Assembly: GCA_007135085.1 (NCBI GenBank)
Contig: SLJM01000036.1
Location: 1 to 62,752 of the forward strand
Direction of reading: 5' to 3'
Source: Myxococcales bacterium
Lineage (GTDB): Bacteria > Myxococcota_A > Bradymonadia > Bradymonadales > Bradymonadaceae
Length of the DNA: 62,752 nucleotides
This document shows positions 34,167-42,767 of the stretch, piece after piece. The notes beneath the pieces are model-generated. The model did no database searches. It was not told the DNA's origin and worked only from the letters and a program-made list of their open reading frames with translations. Numbering within the stretch: position 1 is the stretch's first letter; every line of letters starts with the position of its first letter. Made by a program: the position numbers and the translations under genes.

Positions 34167-37039
34167 CCAACCTCTGTCCAAATTGTGGCGCCGCCAATGC
34201 CGACGACGAGATCGTCTGCCAGAGCTGCGGCCTCACCCTGCAGGTGATGGGCTGGGGAAGCAACGAGGTCACCCGCCCGGAGCATAAGACCCATAGCTTC
34301 GAATCATTTAAACCGCCGCCGGGCATCGAGGGAGCCGACGGGATCAGCGACGCCGTCCTCGACGAGGGGCCAGAGCCCTTAAATTATGCCCCCGTCGAGG
34401 ATTCCGAGCCCGATGCGCCGACGCTGCGCCTCGGTTTTTCTCAGGACAATGATCTCATCGTCCCCGTGCCCCAGGTGTCGTCGCGGCATGCCGAATTGGC
34501 GCGGACCTCGCGGGGCTATCTGATCCGCGACCTCCACTCCACCAACGGGACTTTCGTCAACGGTCAGCGCGTCCAGGTGGCCTATATTCAGCCCGGGGAT
34601 CGCCTGGCGCTGGGGAGCTACGAATTCGTCTTCGACCAGGAGCTGGCCGCCCGGCTCGACGGCCTGGAGACTCATAGTGAGCATCAGGACCAGCCGCCGA
34701 TTATCATCGGCCGCGACGATGTGGCCGACGTGGTCCTCGACGCTCCTCAGATCTCTCGCCAACACGTTCGCCTGACCCCCCTGGGGGAGAGGAGTTGGCG
34801 TGTCGAGGACCTGGGCAGCGCCAACGGCACCTTCGTCAACGACCGGCATCACCGCATCGACAAATCGATCGTCTCCGAGGAGGACGTCCTCTTTTTGGGG
34901 AGCTATCGCTTTCCCCTGACCCGGATCCGCGAGTTTTTGCACGTCGACGAGCCCTCACTGCCCTCGGGGGCCCTGGCCCTGCCCGCCGGCCAGCCGGTCA
35001 TCACCTTCGGCCGTGGCGAGGATAACGACGTGGTCCTGGAGGCGCCGCAGATCTCGCGCTACCACGCCCGTCTTCTGCGCACCGCCGACGGGGTCTTCCT
35101 CGAAGATCTGGGCAGCGCCAACGGCACCTTCATCGACGGCGATCGGATCCACCGGGCCCCCGTGGAGTCCGGTCAGACCATCAGCCTCGGCTCCTATGCG
35201 ATCCGCCTCGATCTGGAGGCCAATACGGTCCAGAAGAGCTACCGCGGCGATATCTTGCTTCAGGCCGAGAATCTGCGCGTCGAGGTCGATATCGGCGGTG
35301 GAGAGAAATTGCGCATCCTCGATGGGGTTTCCTTTACGGTCTACCCCACGGAATTCGTGGGACTTATGGGCCCATCGGGAGCGGGAAAGACCACTCTGCT
35401 CAACGCCCTTATCGGCTATACGCGGCCCACCTACGGCCGGACCCTGCTCAACGGCGACGAGCTCATCAGCCACTACGACCGCTACCGCGGGGCCATCGGC
35501 TACGTGCCCCAGGAAGACATCATCCACGGCGAGCTCACCGTCTACGAGGCCCTCTACTATACGGCCAAGCTGCGTCTTCCCCCGGACACCACGGACGACG
35601 AGATCAACCGCCGCATCGACGAGGTCTTAGCCGATCTGGAGATCTCGGAGACCCGGGACGTGCTCATCGGCTCCCCGGAGCGAAAGGGCATCTCCGGCGG
35701 TCAGCGCAAGCGGGTCAACCTGGCCATGGAGCTGCTCACCGACCCCAGCCTGCTCTGCCTCGACGAGCCCACCAGCGGCCTGGCCAGCGAGGACGCCTTA
35801 AACGTCATGCGTCTTCTGCGCCAGCTCGCCGACCGGGGCAAAACGATCTTGTTGACCATCCACCAGCCCTCGCTTCAGGCCTATCGGCTGATGGACAACA
35901 CCCTGTATCTGGCCGACGGGGAGCAGGTCTATTACGGGCCGGCCTTTCCGGACTCCTTCTATTTTTTCCACCCCGGCATTCGCCCCAACACACCGGAGGC
36001 CGAGGAGATTCTCTCCGATCCGGGCACCTGCATGCGCCCTCTGATGGAGGCCAAGCGTGCCGGCGAGCCCATGGAGACTTTTGCCGCCCGCTATCGGCAG
36101 AGCCCCTATTTTGAGGAATTCGTCGACGAGCGGCGAAAAAACCGCACCGACGTTCGCCTCACCGGCTCGGGAGAGCGCCAGAAACCGAAATTTTCGGTGC
36201 GCGAGTTCATGACCCTCTGCCGTCGCTATATGACGATCAAGCTCAAGGACCGAATCGGCACGTTTATCCTGCTCATCCAGGCGCCGATCGTGGCCATTTT
36301 GCTCAACCTGGTCTTCGTCCAGGAGGCCGGCGGTGTGGTCAGCCGGGTTGAGCACACGCCGCTGGCCCTATTTTTACTCATCATCTCCGCCATCTGGTTC
36401 GGCTGCTCCAACGCCGCCCGCGAAATCGTCGGCGAACAGGCCATCTACAAACGGGAGCGCATGGTCAACCTGTCGATCCCGGCCTATGTAGCCAGCAAAT
36501 TTGCGGTCCTGGCACTGCTCTGTCTGGTCCAATGCGTGGCCCTGTTGTCGCTGACCTATATCCCCCTCGATTTTCACGGCCCCCCGTTGATGCATCTGGC
36601 CGTCTTGTGGCTGTGCTCACTTGCCGGGGTGGCCACGGGGCTGCTCCTGTCGGCGCTGGTGCGCACCAGCGAGGCGGCGATCGCCCTGGTGCCCATCTTG
36701 CTCATCCCTCAGGTGGTCCTGGGCGGTGCGATCATGCCCATCGATCGCATGGATCCCGTCACCTCCCTGGCGTCGAGCGCTTCCTTTAGCCGCTGGGGCT
36801 TTGAGGGAGCCCTCCAGATCGAAGAGGCCCACGGCGCCTACGAGTGGCGATTGGAGCAAATGCCCCGCTCACCGGACCCCGACCTCTATCCGGCCCCGCC
36901 GACGGTGCCCCACCCCCTGGATCGCTTTTTTGGGGAGGCCGAGACCGACGTGCTCGTCGACCTGGGCGTACTCGGCGGCTTTACGATCGTCCTCATCGGC
37001 GGGGTGGCCACCGTTTTACGGGTTCGCGAGCGTCAATGA
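34163..37039 (+). CDS. Zinc-ribbon, triple-FHA, ABCG-type transporter
   Basis: 958 aa. Order: zinc ribbon CPNC/CQSC (5-8, 19-22); three FHA domains, each with GR/S..H and N-G-T motifs (SSRHAEL...STNGTFVNG; ISRQHVRL...SANGTFVND; ISRYHARL...SANGTFIDG) at about 90-345; ABC ATPase with GPSGAGKTT (403-411), YVPQEDI, ISGGQRKR (510-517) and CLDEPTSGL; ABC2 membrane part with about six helices from 690. This is the layout of Rv1747-like FHA-regulated exporters, where kinases phosphorylate Thr partners that FHA domains read. The five Ser/Thr kinases of the window are obvious partners. GTG start with GGAG 6 bases upstream, both supplied by the repeat array. Exported substrate unknown. Confidence 0.9.
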   Translation: MSNLCPNCGAANADDEIVCQSCGLTLQVMGWGSNEVTRPEHKTHSFESFKPPPGIEGADGISDAVLDEGPEPLNYAPVEDSEPDAPTLRLGFSQDNDLIVPVPQVSSRHAELARTSRGYLIRDLHSTNGTFVNGQRVQVAYIQPGDRLALGSYEFVFDQELAARLDGLETHSEHQDQPPIIIGRDDVADVVLDAPQISRQHVRLTPLGERSWRVEDLGSANGTFVNDRHHRIDKSIVSEEDVLFLGSYRFPLTRIREFLHVDEPSLPSGALALPAGQPVITFGRGEDNDVVLEAPQISRYHARLLRTADGVFLEDLGSANGTFIDGDRIHRAPVESGQTISLGSYAIRLDLEANTVQKSYRGDILLQAENLRVEVDIGGGEKLRILDGVSFTVYPTEFVGLMGPSGAGKTTLLNALIGYTRPTYGRTLLNGDELISHYDRYRGAIGYVPQEDIIHGELTVYEALYYTAKLRLPPDTTDDEINRRIDEVLADLEISETRDVLIGSPERKGISGGQRKRVNLAMELLTDPSLLCLDEPTSGLASEDALNVMRLLRQLADRGKTILLTIHQPSLQAYRLMDNTLYLADGEQVYYGPAFPDSFYFFHPGIRPNTPEAEEILSDPGTCMRPLMEAKRAGEPMETFAARYRQSPYFEEFVDERRKNRTDVRLTGSGERQKPKFSVREFMTLCRRYMTIKLKDRIGTFILLIQAPIVAILLNLVFVQEAGGVVSRVEHTPLALFLLIISAIWFGCSNAAREIVGEQAIYKRERMVNLSIPAYVASKFAVLALLCLVQCVALLSLTYIPLDFHGPPLMHLAVLWLCSLAGVATGLLLSALVRTSEAAIALVPILLIPQVVLGGAIMPIDRMDPVTSLASSASFSRWGFEGALQIEEAHGAYEWRLEQMPRSPDPDLYPAPPTVPHPLDRFFGEAETDVLVDLGVLGGFTIVLIGGVATVLRVRERQ

Positions 37040-37043
37040 GCCT

Positions 37044-37090
37044 GGAGCGCGGCCAGCCTGGCCGCAATGCGGACTGGCAGTCCGCGCTCC
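37044..37090 (-). repeat. REP-like double-hairpin repeat, copy 2 (inverted)
   Basis: Hairpins 37049-37065 (GCGGCCA/TGGCCGC) and 37069-37085 (GCGGACT/AGTCCGC) separated by AAT, all enclosed by GGAGC and GCTCC. It begins 5 bases after the FHA-ABC stop. Same element as 2046-2089 in opposite orientation. Could help to end or stabilise the FHA-ABC transcript. Confidence 0.8.
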
Positions 37091-37259
37091 AATGCAACAG
37101 GAGAGCTCAGAGTCGAATCCCCACTTAACATATCAGAACGGGGCCTGTGCTTTTATTTCCACCGTAATTTCGCTACCAATTAGAATAGACGGTCAAGTCG
37201 GCTATCGACTGCAACAGTCGGGACCATCGCGACACTTTTTGAGCATAACGGTGAAGATT

Positions 37260-39269
37260 ATGAAGATGCGCCTATCTGTGCTGGTTGTTTTGACCTTATT
37301 GGTCGGTGCATTGGCCATCGCGGCCTGTACGGACACCGCCGGTTTGCACACCAATAGCAGCGACGGCAACGGGGACGAAGACTGTGAGGAAGGCTACGAG
37401 TTTAATCCCCAGCTCGACGAATGCGTGGAGTCGGAAGAAGATAATAGCACCTTCAACACCACCCTGCCCGATCCGAGCCAACTCGAGCCCTGGGGCGACG
37501 AAGCCAGCGACGGGATCCCGAACCAATACGACAACTGCCCGTTCCACTATAATCCGGATCAAACCGACACCTCCGGCGACGGCGTGGGCGACGTCTGCGA
37601 TAACTGCCCCCACCTGGCCAACCCCGATCAGGCGGCGAGCCCGGACAACCCGGTGTGGCCCGACCGCTACGATGCCAACGGCGAGCCCATGCTCATGGGC
37701 GACGCCTGCGTGCCTGGCAACGAATATGTGGACGACGTCTCCGACAGCTCCGGCGACGGCGTGCCCGATGTGATGGACAACTGCCCGGATCACTTCAACC
37801 CGCCCTTGACCGCCGGATGCTCCTGCCCGGCCGGCGATCCCTATTGTGAAGCCTGCTGGTGTCAGTGCCCGGACGATCAATATCCCTGTGACGGCTGCGC
37901 CCAGCTCGACAGCTCCGGCGACGGCGTCGGCGACGCCTGTGACGTCTGCCCCGACCACTACAACCCCAACCAGACCACCTCACCGGGCAACCCGACCTGG
38001 CCCGATCGCCTCGACGGCAACGGCAACCCGATCGTCATGGGCGACGCCTGCTCGCCGGAGCCGGGCAATATTCCGATCTGTGCCACCCAGGATACGGAAT
38101 TCGAACTCCTCGAGCCCAACGTCTATATCATGCTCGACATCTCGGGCTCCATGAGCTGGGCCGTCGATGGCTCCACCAACCCGCCGGCCGGACAGAGTCG
38201 CTGGGAGCTGGCCCTGGATGGGCTGGAATTGATGGCCGACGACCTCCACGACGAAGTGCGCTTCGGGATCGGCTCCTTCCCCGCTCCCGGCAGCAGTTGC
38301 AGCCCCGGCTTTGCCCACCTGTTGAATATGGGCGATCACAGCGCTCAAGCGCTCAAAAACGAATTCAATGCCCTCAGTCCCAACGGCGGCACGCCCATGT
38401 ATATCGGGCTCGACGACATCCACAGCGGCAATCTGTACAACGATCCCGGCGATCCCCTCGACGCCCAGCGAATCAAGACCATTCTTCTCGTCACCGACGG
38501 CGAACCCAATTGTGACCCCTACGGCGACTGGGGCGCCGGAGCGGTCAATAACGTGGTCGACAAGCTCACCGAGATTTACAGCGACGGCATTCCCGTCTTC
38601 GTCCTCGGGTTTGCGCATAACACGGCGAGTCTGGCTTCTTACGCAGAAGCTGGCGGAACGGATGAGCACTTCCTGGCCGATGATGCACAATCACTGGCCG
38701 ACGCCATGCGCGACGTGGCCGACCTCCTCATCAGTTGCAGCTATTCATTGGATCCGATTCCCGAAGACAGCAACAAGATCTGGATTTCCGTCGACGGCGA
38801 CTATCTCGACCCCTCGCAATATTCCTACGATCACAGCGAGAACGTGCTGACCTTGAACGACGCCGCCTGTGACCAGGTGCGCTCCATCGACGCTGATATG
38901 TTGCAACTTGAGATCAAAATGGGCTGCGCTTCCCAATGCGTGGCCGAGCAGCCTCAGGGATTGTGTGACCTCTACTACGAGACCTGCGGCGAACCCTATC
39001 CCTGCGATGAGTGCTCCCCGGAGATCTGCGACGGGCAGGACAATAACTGCTCCGGCGTGATCGACGATAATTGCCCGGAATGCTCGATCTTCGAGGCTCC
39101 CTGCCAGAGCAGCAGTGATTGCTGTGAGCCCTTCATCTGCAACGAAGAGGGCTTCTGCGACCACGATTGCTATCCCTCGGGCACGACATGCCTGTCCAAT
39201 GATCGATGCTGCTCCGGCGTCTGTGCCATCCCCTCCGGCTCGGAGGTGGGCTCTTGTATTGACGGGTGA
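37260..39269 (+). CDS. VWA lipoprotein with thrombospondin-3-like and MopE-like repeats
   Basis: 669 aa. Lipoprotein signal ending GALAIAAC. Residues about 75-250 have Asp-rich calcium-binding repeats like DNCPFHYNPDQTDTSGDGVGD and DSSGDGVGDACDVCPDHYN, the thrombospondin type-3 pattern. A VWA domain follows with MLDISGSMSW (about 291-300). Near 585 comes ICDGQDNNCSGVIDDNCPEC, the MopE/Cu-binding-type motif, then further Cys-rich knots. Surface adhesion or metal-dependent binding is likely. ATG 37260 chosen because it begins the signal; a longer frame runs upstream through the FHA-ABC gene in another frame. Not related in order of domains to the 2837 VWA protein though equal in length. Confidence 0.83.
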   Translation: MKMRLSVLVVLTLLVGALAIAACTDTAGLHTNSSDGNGDEDCEEGYEFNPQLDECVESEEDNSTFNTTLPDPSQLEPWGDEASDGIPNQYDNCPFHYNPDQTDTSGDGVGDVCDNCPHLANPDQAASPDNPVWPDRYDANGEPMLMGDACVPGNEYVDDVSDSSGDGVPDVMDNCPDHFNPPLTAGCSCPAGDPYCEACWCQCPDDQYPCDGCAQLDSSGDGVGDACDVCPDHYNPNQTTSPGNPTWPDRLDGNGNPIVMGDACSPEPGNIPICATQDTEFELLEPNVYIMLDISGSMSWAVDGSTNPPAGQSRWELALDGLELMADDLHDEVRFGIGSFPAPGSSCSPGFAHLLNMGDHSAQALKNEFNALSPNGGTPMYIGLDDIHSGNLYNDPGDPLDAQRIKTILLVTDGEPNCDPYGDWGAGAVNNVVDKLTEIYSDGIPVFVLGFAHNTASLASYAEAGGTDEHFLADDAQSLADAMRDVADLLISCSYSLDPIPEDSNKIWISVDGDYLDPSQYSYDHSENVLTLNDAACDQVRSIDADMLQLEIKMGCASQCVAEQPQGLCDLYYETCGEPYPCDECSPEICDGQDNNCSGVIDDNCPECSIFEAPCQSSSDCCEPFICNEEGFCDHDCYPSGTTCLSNDRCCSGVCAIPSGSEVGSCIDG

Positions 39270-39283
39270 TCTCAGCGTCGCAA

Positions 39284-39316
39284 GGAGATCGCTCCCCCTT
39301 CCCGGGGGGGCGATCC
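39284..39316. terminator. Hairpin between convergent genes
   Basis: AGGA-GATCG-CTCCCCC pairs with GGGGGCGATCCT (one bulged base). It lies just after the stop of the 37260 gene and before the end of the minus-strand 39331 gene. No T-run on either side. Confidence 0.45.
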
Positions 39317-39330
39317 TGGCGCCACTGATA

Positions 39331-39651
39331 TCACCACCCGTTCACGCACCACCCCGCCGAGGGCGGTCCACAGGTCATCGTCCACCCCTCTTCCCAGGTC
39401 ATCTCGTCCGGGTAGAGCAGGGCGTTGGGAAAGTCATCCTCCTCGTCGGGCTCATCGTCACCGAAAAACTCTTGATCATCGGTAAAATCGATGGGCTCGA
39501 TGTGGTAGACGGCGGTGCGCTCCACTTCCACTACCGGGGAATCGGCTGCCGTGGACTCCGGGGCCGGGGCCATCCATAACGGCAGGGCGATAAGGGTGAA
39601 TCCGGCGACCCCCACGGCGCTGGACTGGACAAGCCATCTCGGGCAGATCAT
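39331..39651 (-). CDS. Small secreted acidic protein
   Basis: 106 aa, no family recognised. N-terminal hydrophobic signal (SSAVGVAGFTLIALPLW) followed by an acidic segment (DFTDDQEFFGDDEPDEEDD) and two cysteines near the C-terminus (CGPPSAGWC). The start has an excellent GAGGAG seven bases upstream, which supports it as a real gene against an overlapping open frame on the other strand. Likely exported or membrane-anchored. Convergent with the VWA lipoprotein gene and divergent from the 39747 membrane protein gene. Confidence 0.65.
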   Translation of the reverse strand: MICPRWLVQSSAVGVAGFTLIALPLWMAPAPESTAADSPVVEVERTAVYHIEPIDFTDDQEFFGDDEPDEEDDFPNALLYPDEMTWEEGWTMTCGPPSAGWCVNGW

Positions 39652-39746
39652 GATCGCTCCTCATGGTATCGTCGGACTGCAGTGACGATCGAACCGGTCA
39701 GTGCGAAATATTAGCGCCAACGGCGAAGGACAAAATCGAGGTCCTC

Positions 39747-40412
39747 ATGAGTTCCACGCTGAGCAATAAACAAGTGGCCGGGATATGTGCCGCCATCGTC
39801 GTCGGATTCGGCGCTCTCCACGCCTGGTTGACCCCGCCCTGGGTGGTGTGGAGCCAATTTGGAGACACGGCGGCCACGGCGCTGGGCACCTGGGCGGTGG
39901 CCCCCTGCGCCATGGCTGCTCTGGCATTGCTGGTGGGAGACGCCGACCTGTCGGCCCGCCGAAACTCTCCCTTCGACGACACACAGTCGATTATGGCCGC
40001 CGCCCTGTTGCCATTGCTCGTTCTGGCCGCCATGGCCGCCATGCGCGAGCCACTGGCCTACGCCCCTCAGGGATGGATGGCTCAACTGGCGCTCCCGGCG
40101 CTCGCCGTTGGTGCCGGCCTGGCCCTATGCGCCCTGTTCTGGCAGGGCGTCGTTCAACAGCGCATGCCCGAGCACTGGCCCGGGGTGATGCGAGTTATCG
40201 CCGCCGCCGGGCTGGCCTCGGTGATCTGGCTTCCCTTCGTGCTGAACGATGCCACCGGCGACGGTGACTTTCCGATCTGGATTGACCTCTTCTTACTCAG
40301 CGCCACGGCAGCTATCCTCCAGGAACTCGGCATGACCACCCGGGTGATCATGGGGCTCGTCGCTTTTGCCGGCGCAGGGGCCACCTTCGTACACGCTCCT
40401 CTCTTTCTTTAG
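39747..40412 (+). CDS. Hypothetical integral membrane protein
   Basis: 221 aa with about six hydrophobic segments, for example VAGICAAIVVGFGALHAWL, LLPLLVLAAMAAM, LALPALAVGAGLALCALFW and MRVIAAAGLASVIWLPFVL. No recognised family motif. ATG 39747 has GAGG upstream; the frame continues upstream to 39663 without a better start. Position next to secreted proteins suggests an envelope role but nothing more specific can be said. Confidence 0.65.
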   Translation: MSSTLSNKQVAGICAAIVVGFGALHAWLTPPWVVWSQFGDTAATALGTWAVAPCAMAALALLVGDADLSARRNSPFDDTQSIMAAALLPLLVLAAMAAMREPLAYAPQGWMAQLALPALAVGAGLALCALFWQGVVQQRMPEHWPGVMRVIAAAGLASVIWLPFVLNDATGDGDFPIWIDLFLLSATAAILQELGMTTRVIMGLVAFAGAGATFVHAPLFL

Positions 40413-40504
40413 GTCCTGGGGACTCGCCCGTCACTTTTAATCGCCGTGCACACTGGCTATCGTAATTGAAGACGGCGGACGAGAAATCGACTTGGATTTT
40501 TACC

Positions 40505-42241
40505 ATGAAAAATTCAACCTCCCTGGTATTGACGAGCTTTATTCTCTTCGCTTTTCTCACCACCGCCTGTGGTGGCGAAGAGGTCTGTACCACCGACGAC
40601 GATTGCGGCGATGGCGAGATCTGCGCCCAGGGTGAGTGCCTGGCCGGCGAAAATAGCGGCTTCGATATTGGTGAAGAAAACGGCGACGATTGCCCCCAGG
40701 AGGGCTGTCTACCGCCATGGCTGGTGACTTCGACATCTCTGGACTTTTATTTTTCTCAGCCGGGCTCGCCGCAGTGGCTTCCCCTCGAGGTTCGAAACGC
40801 CGGAGAGAGTCCCCTGGAGATCGAGGATATCACCATTGGAAGCGGCCAAGTCTTTGCGGTCACTTTTCCCCGCGACGGCCGTGACGAAGACGGCTTTTTC
40901 CCCCGTCCAGGAAACGACAGCGACAACTTCTCGCCGACCACGGTGTGGCCCGAGGGCGATCCCCTCCTGGTTCGGGTGTGGTTTCACCCTGAGGATCTGG
41001 AGCCCCATAGTGGGACCCTCGAGATTCACAGCAACGATCCCGACCAACCAGAGTACGTCATCGAACTCAACGCCAACCGCATGCGGGCCTGCCTGACAGT
41101 TGATCAGGTCGACGGCATTGACTTTCAATCGGCGCCTACCAATGAGATTACGACCCGGACGGTCAGCCTTCGAAATTGCAACGTCCGCCGCGACGTGCAC
41201 CTCAACTCGATTACCATCTCCAACAGCGACGGCGGCTCCTTCTCCATCGACCCCGACTCCTATCCAGGTAGCCTTCCCGGTGAGACCCATATCTTGCCAC
41301 CGATGGAAACCACGACGGTGATCGTGCGTTACCATCCCGAGCAAGCCGGTCCCAATGAAGGAGAGCTATTCATCTCGAGTACGGATGAGCGGAACCCGCA
41401 ACTTCGCATTCCCCTCCTGGGTCAAGGTGTGGAAGGCGATTGTCCCCAGGGGGCCATCGGCGCCGCGATCGACGCCCCACCTACGGTGTCGATCCAGAAG
41501 ATGGAGGCCAGCCCCCTGGAGACGGTCAATCTAAGCGTCATCGACGCCGAGGATCCCCAGGGTGGCCAGCTCAGCTACGAGTGGTCTCTCATCACCCGGC
41601 CTTTTGCCTCCGATGCCCGTCTGTCTCCTTCCGGCAATATCATCGACCCCGATCTGTGGCTCGATCTGGCCGGAACCTATGTCGTGGAGTTGACGGTGCG
41701 AAACGACGAGGGCGTCGGCTCCTGTTCACCGGCCCGTCTCGAGATCGAGGCCCGGCCCGACAACGATATCTATATCCAGCTCAACTGGTATACTCAGGCC
41801 ATTCCCGAACCGGAGGGTGGAGAGGGCACCGACCTCGACCTGCACTACGTCCACCCCCAGGGGGACTGGGGATCGCCCCAATGGGCGGTCTGGGTGGACG
41901 AACAAGAACAGAACTGGGACGACGGGGTAGCCCGCATGCCAATCGCCGACGCCTGGGGCGAATTTCCCGAAGTGGTGACCCACGACAATCCCGTGGCCGG
42001 CCATCTCTACGCGGTGGGCGTACACTATAATTGGGACTTCCTACTTGGCTCCTCCGAGGCGTCGGTGCGAATCTTCATGAACGGCCTGTTAATGTGGGAG
42101 GAATTTGATCGCTCCTTACATGAAGTCGACGACCTCTGGTTCGTCGGTCATATCGAGTGGGGCGACGAACCCCAATTTCATCTAGTCGATGAAATGACCG
42201 GAGACCATGATCTGGTGGGCAGCGAGCCTCCATGGTGGTAG
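40505..42241 (+). CDS. Cys-rich lipoprotein with immunoglobulin-like/PKD domains
   Basis: 578 aa. Lipoprotein signal ends AFLTTAC. A short Cys knot follows (CTTDDDCGDGEICAQGECLAG). Residues about 75-300 are beta-sandwich repeats of the choice-of-anchor/ASPM-SPD-2-Hydin type (WLPLEVRNAGESPLEIEDI, LEIHSNDPDQPEYVIEL, RYHPEQAGPNEGELFI). A PKD-like segment (SYEWSLITRPFASDARL, LDLAGTYVVELTVRND) lies near 350-420, and the C-terminal part (YVHPQGDWGSP, HYNWDFLLG) resembles a carbohydrate- or ligand-binding sandwich. Presumably a surface or periplasmic structural protein. It ends 10 bases before a Tat-targeted oxidase subunit, so may be co-transcribed. Confidence 0.78.
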   Translation: MKNSTSLVLTSFILFAFLTTACGGEEVCTTDDDCGDGEICAQGECLAGENSGFDIGEENGDDCPQEGCLPPWLVTSTSLDFYFSQPGSPQWLPLEVRNAGESPLEIEDITIGSGQVFAVTFPRDGRDEDGFFPRPGNDSDNFSPTTVWPEGDPLLVRVWFHPEDLEPHSGTLEIHSNDPDQPEYVIELNANRMRACLTVDQVDGIDFQSAPTNEITTRTVSLRNCNVRRDVHLNSITISNSDGGSFSIDPDSYPGSLPGETHILPPMETTTVIVRYHPEQAGPNEGELFISSTDERNPQLRIPLLGQGVEGDCPQGAIGAAIDAPPTVSIQKMEASPLETVNLSVIDAEDPQGGQLSYEWSLITRPFASDARLSPSGNIIDPDLWLDLAGTYVVELTVRNDEGVGSCSPARLEIEARPDNDIYIQLNWYTQAIPEPEGGEGTDLDLHYVHPQGDWGSPQWAVWVDEQEQNWDDGVARMPIADAWGEFPEVVTHDNPVAGHLYAVGVHYNWDFLLGSSEASVRIFMNGLLMWEEFDRSLHEVDDLWFVGHIEWGDEPQFHLVDEMTGDHDLVGSEPPWW

Positions 42242-42251
42242 AAGAGGGGTT

Positions 42252-42767
42252 ATGAATCGTAGGCAATTCCTAGTACTCGGGGGATTTTCCACGCTGGGCC
42301 TGGCCCTGGGCTCGACAGCCTTTCGCATCGGCGGTGTCTGGTGGGATCAGAGCGCCCATGAGGACTACCAACTGCTCAGCGCCCGGGAGGTGGAGATCGC
42401 CGAGGCCATCGTGGACGCCCTCTTTCCCGGCGACCACCTCAATATGCCCAACGGAAACGACGTAGGCGTCGTGGCCGAGCTCGACGATTACCTGGCGGCC
42501 ATCCATCCCCATAAGGGCAATCTGCTGCGACTGTTGCTCCACGCCATCGACGATCTGGCCATCTTTGACGGCTTCGGGATGACCCCCTTTCGCCATCGCT
42601 CTCGCCAGGAGCGTATCGCCCTGCTCAACGGCTGGGACGACGCGAAACTCAACGCTCGACAGGAGGCTTTCTTCGGCCTCAAGGTCATCTTATCCATGGG
42701 CTATTGCGAGGCCCCGGAGGTGATCCGGGCGGCGGGCATCGACTACGACTGCGGAGCCTGGGAATGA
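42252..42767 (+). CDS. Gluconate 2-dehydrogenase subunit 3-like protein (Tat signal)
   Basis: 171 aa. Starts MNRRQFLVLGGFSTLGLALG, a twin-arginine export signal. The rest (LLSAREVEIAEAIVDALFPGD, LDDYLAAIHPHKG, SRQERIALLNGWD) matches the small subunit of membrane-bound gluconate-type dehydrogenases, which carries its GMC flavoprotein partner across the membrane by Tat. GAGGGG precedes the ATG. Its stop overlaps the ATG of the GMC gene by 4 bases, so they are coupled. The partner lacks its own signal peptide, which fits this hitch-hiking export. Confidence 0.8.
   Translation: MNRRQFLVLGGFSTLGLALGSTAFRIGGVWWDQSAHEDYQLLSAREVEIAEAIVDALFPGDHLNMPNGNDVGVVAELDDYLAAIHPHKGNLLRLLLHAIDDLAIFDGFGMTPFRHRSRQERIALLNGWDDAKLNARQEAFFGLKVILSMGYCEAPEVIRAAGIDYDCGAWE

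Noticed and set aside
36621-37259. Long N-terminal extension of the 37260 lipoprotein into the FHA-ABC gene
   Set aside because: It would overlap 400 bases of a solid gene in another frame and hide the lipoprotein signal.
39115-39579. Plus-strand open frame overlapping the end of the TSP3/VWA gene and the small secreted gene
   Set aside because: Overlaps a clear gene, no ribosome binding site, Arg/Pro-rich shadow composition; the minus-strand frame has GAGGAG and a signal peptide.
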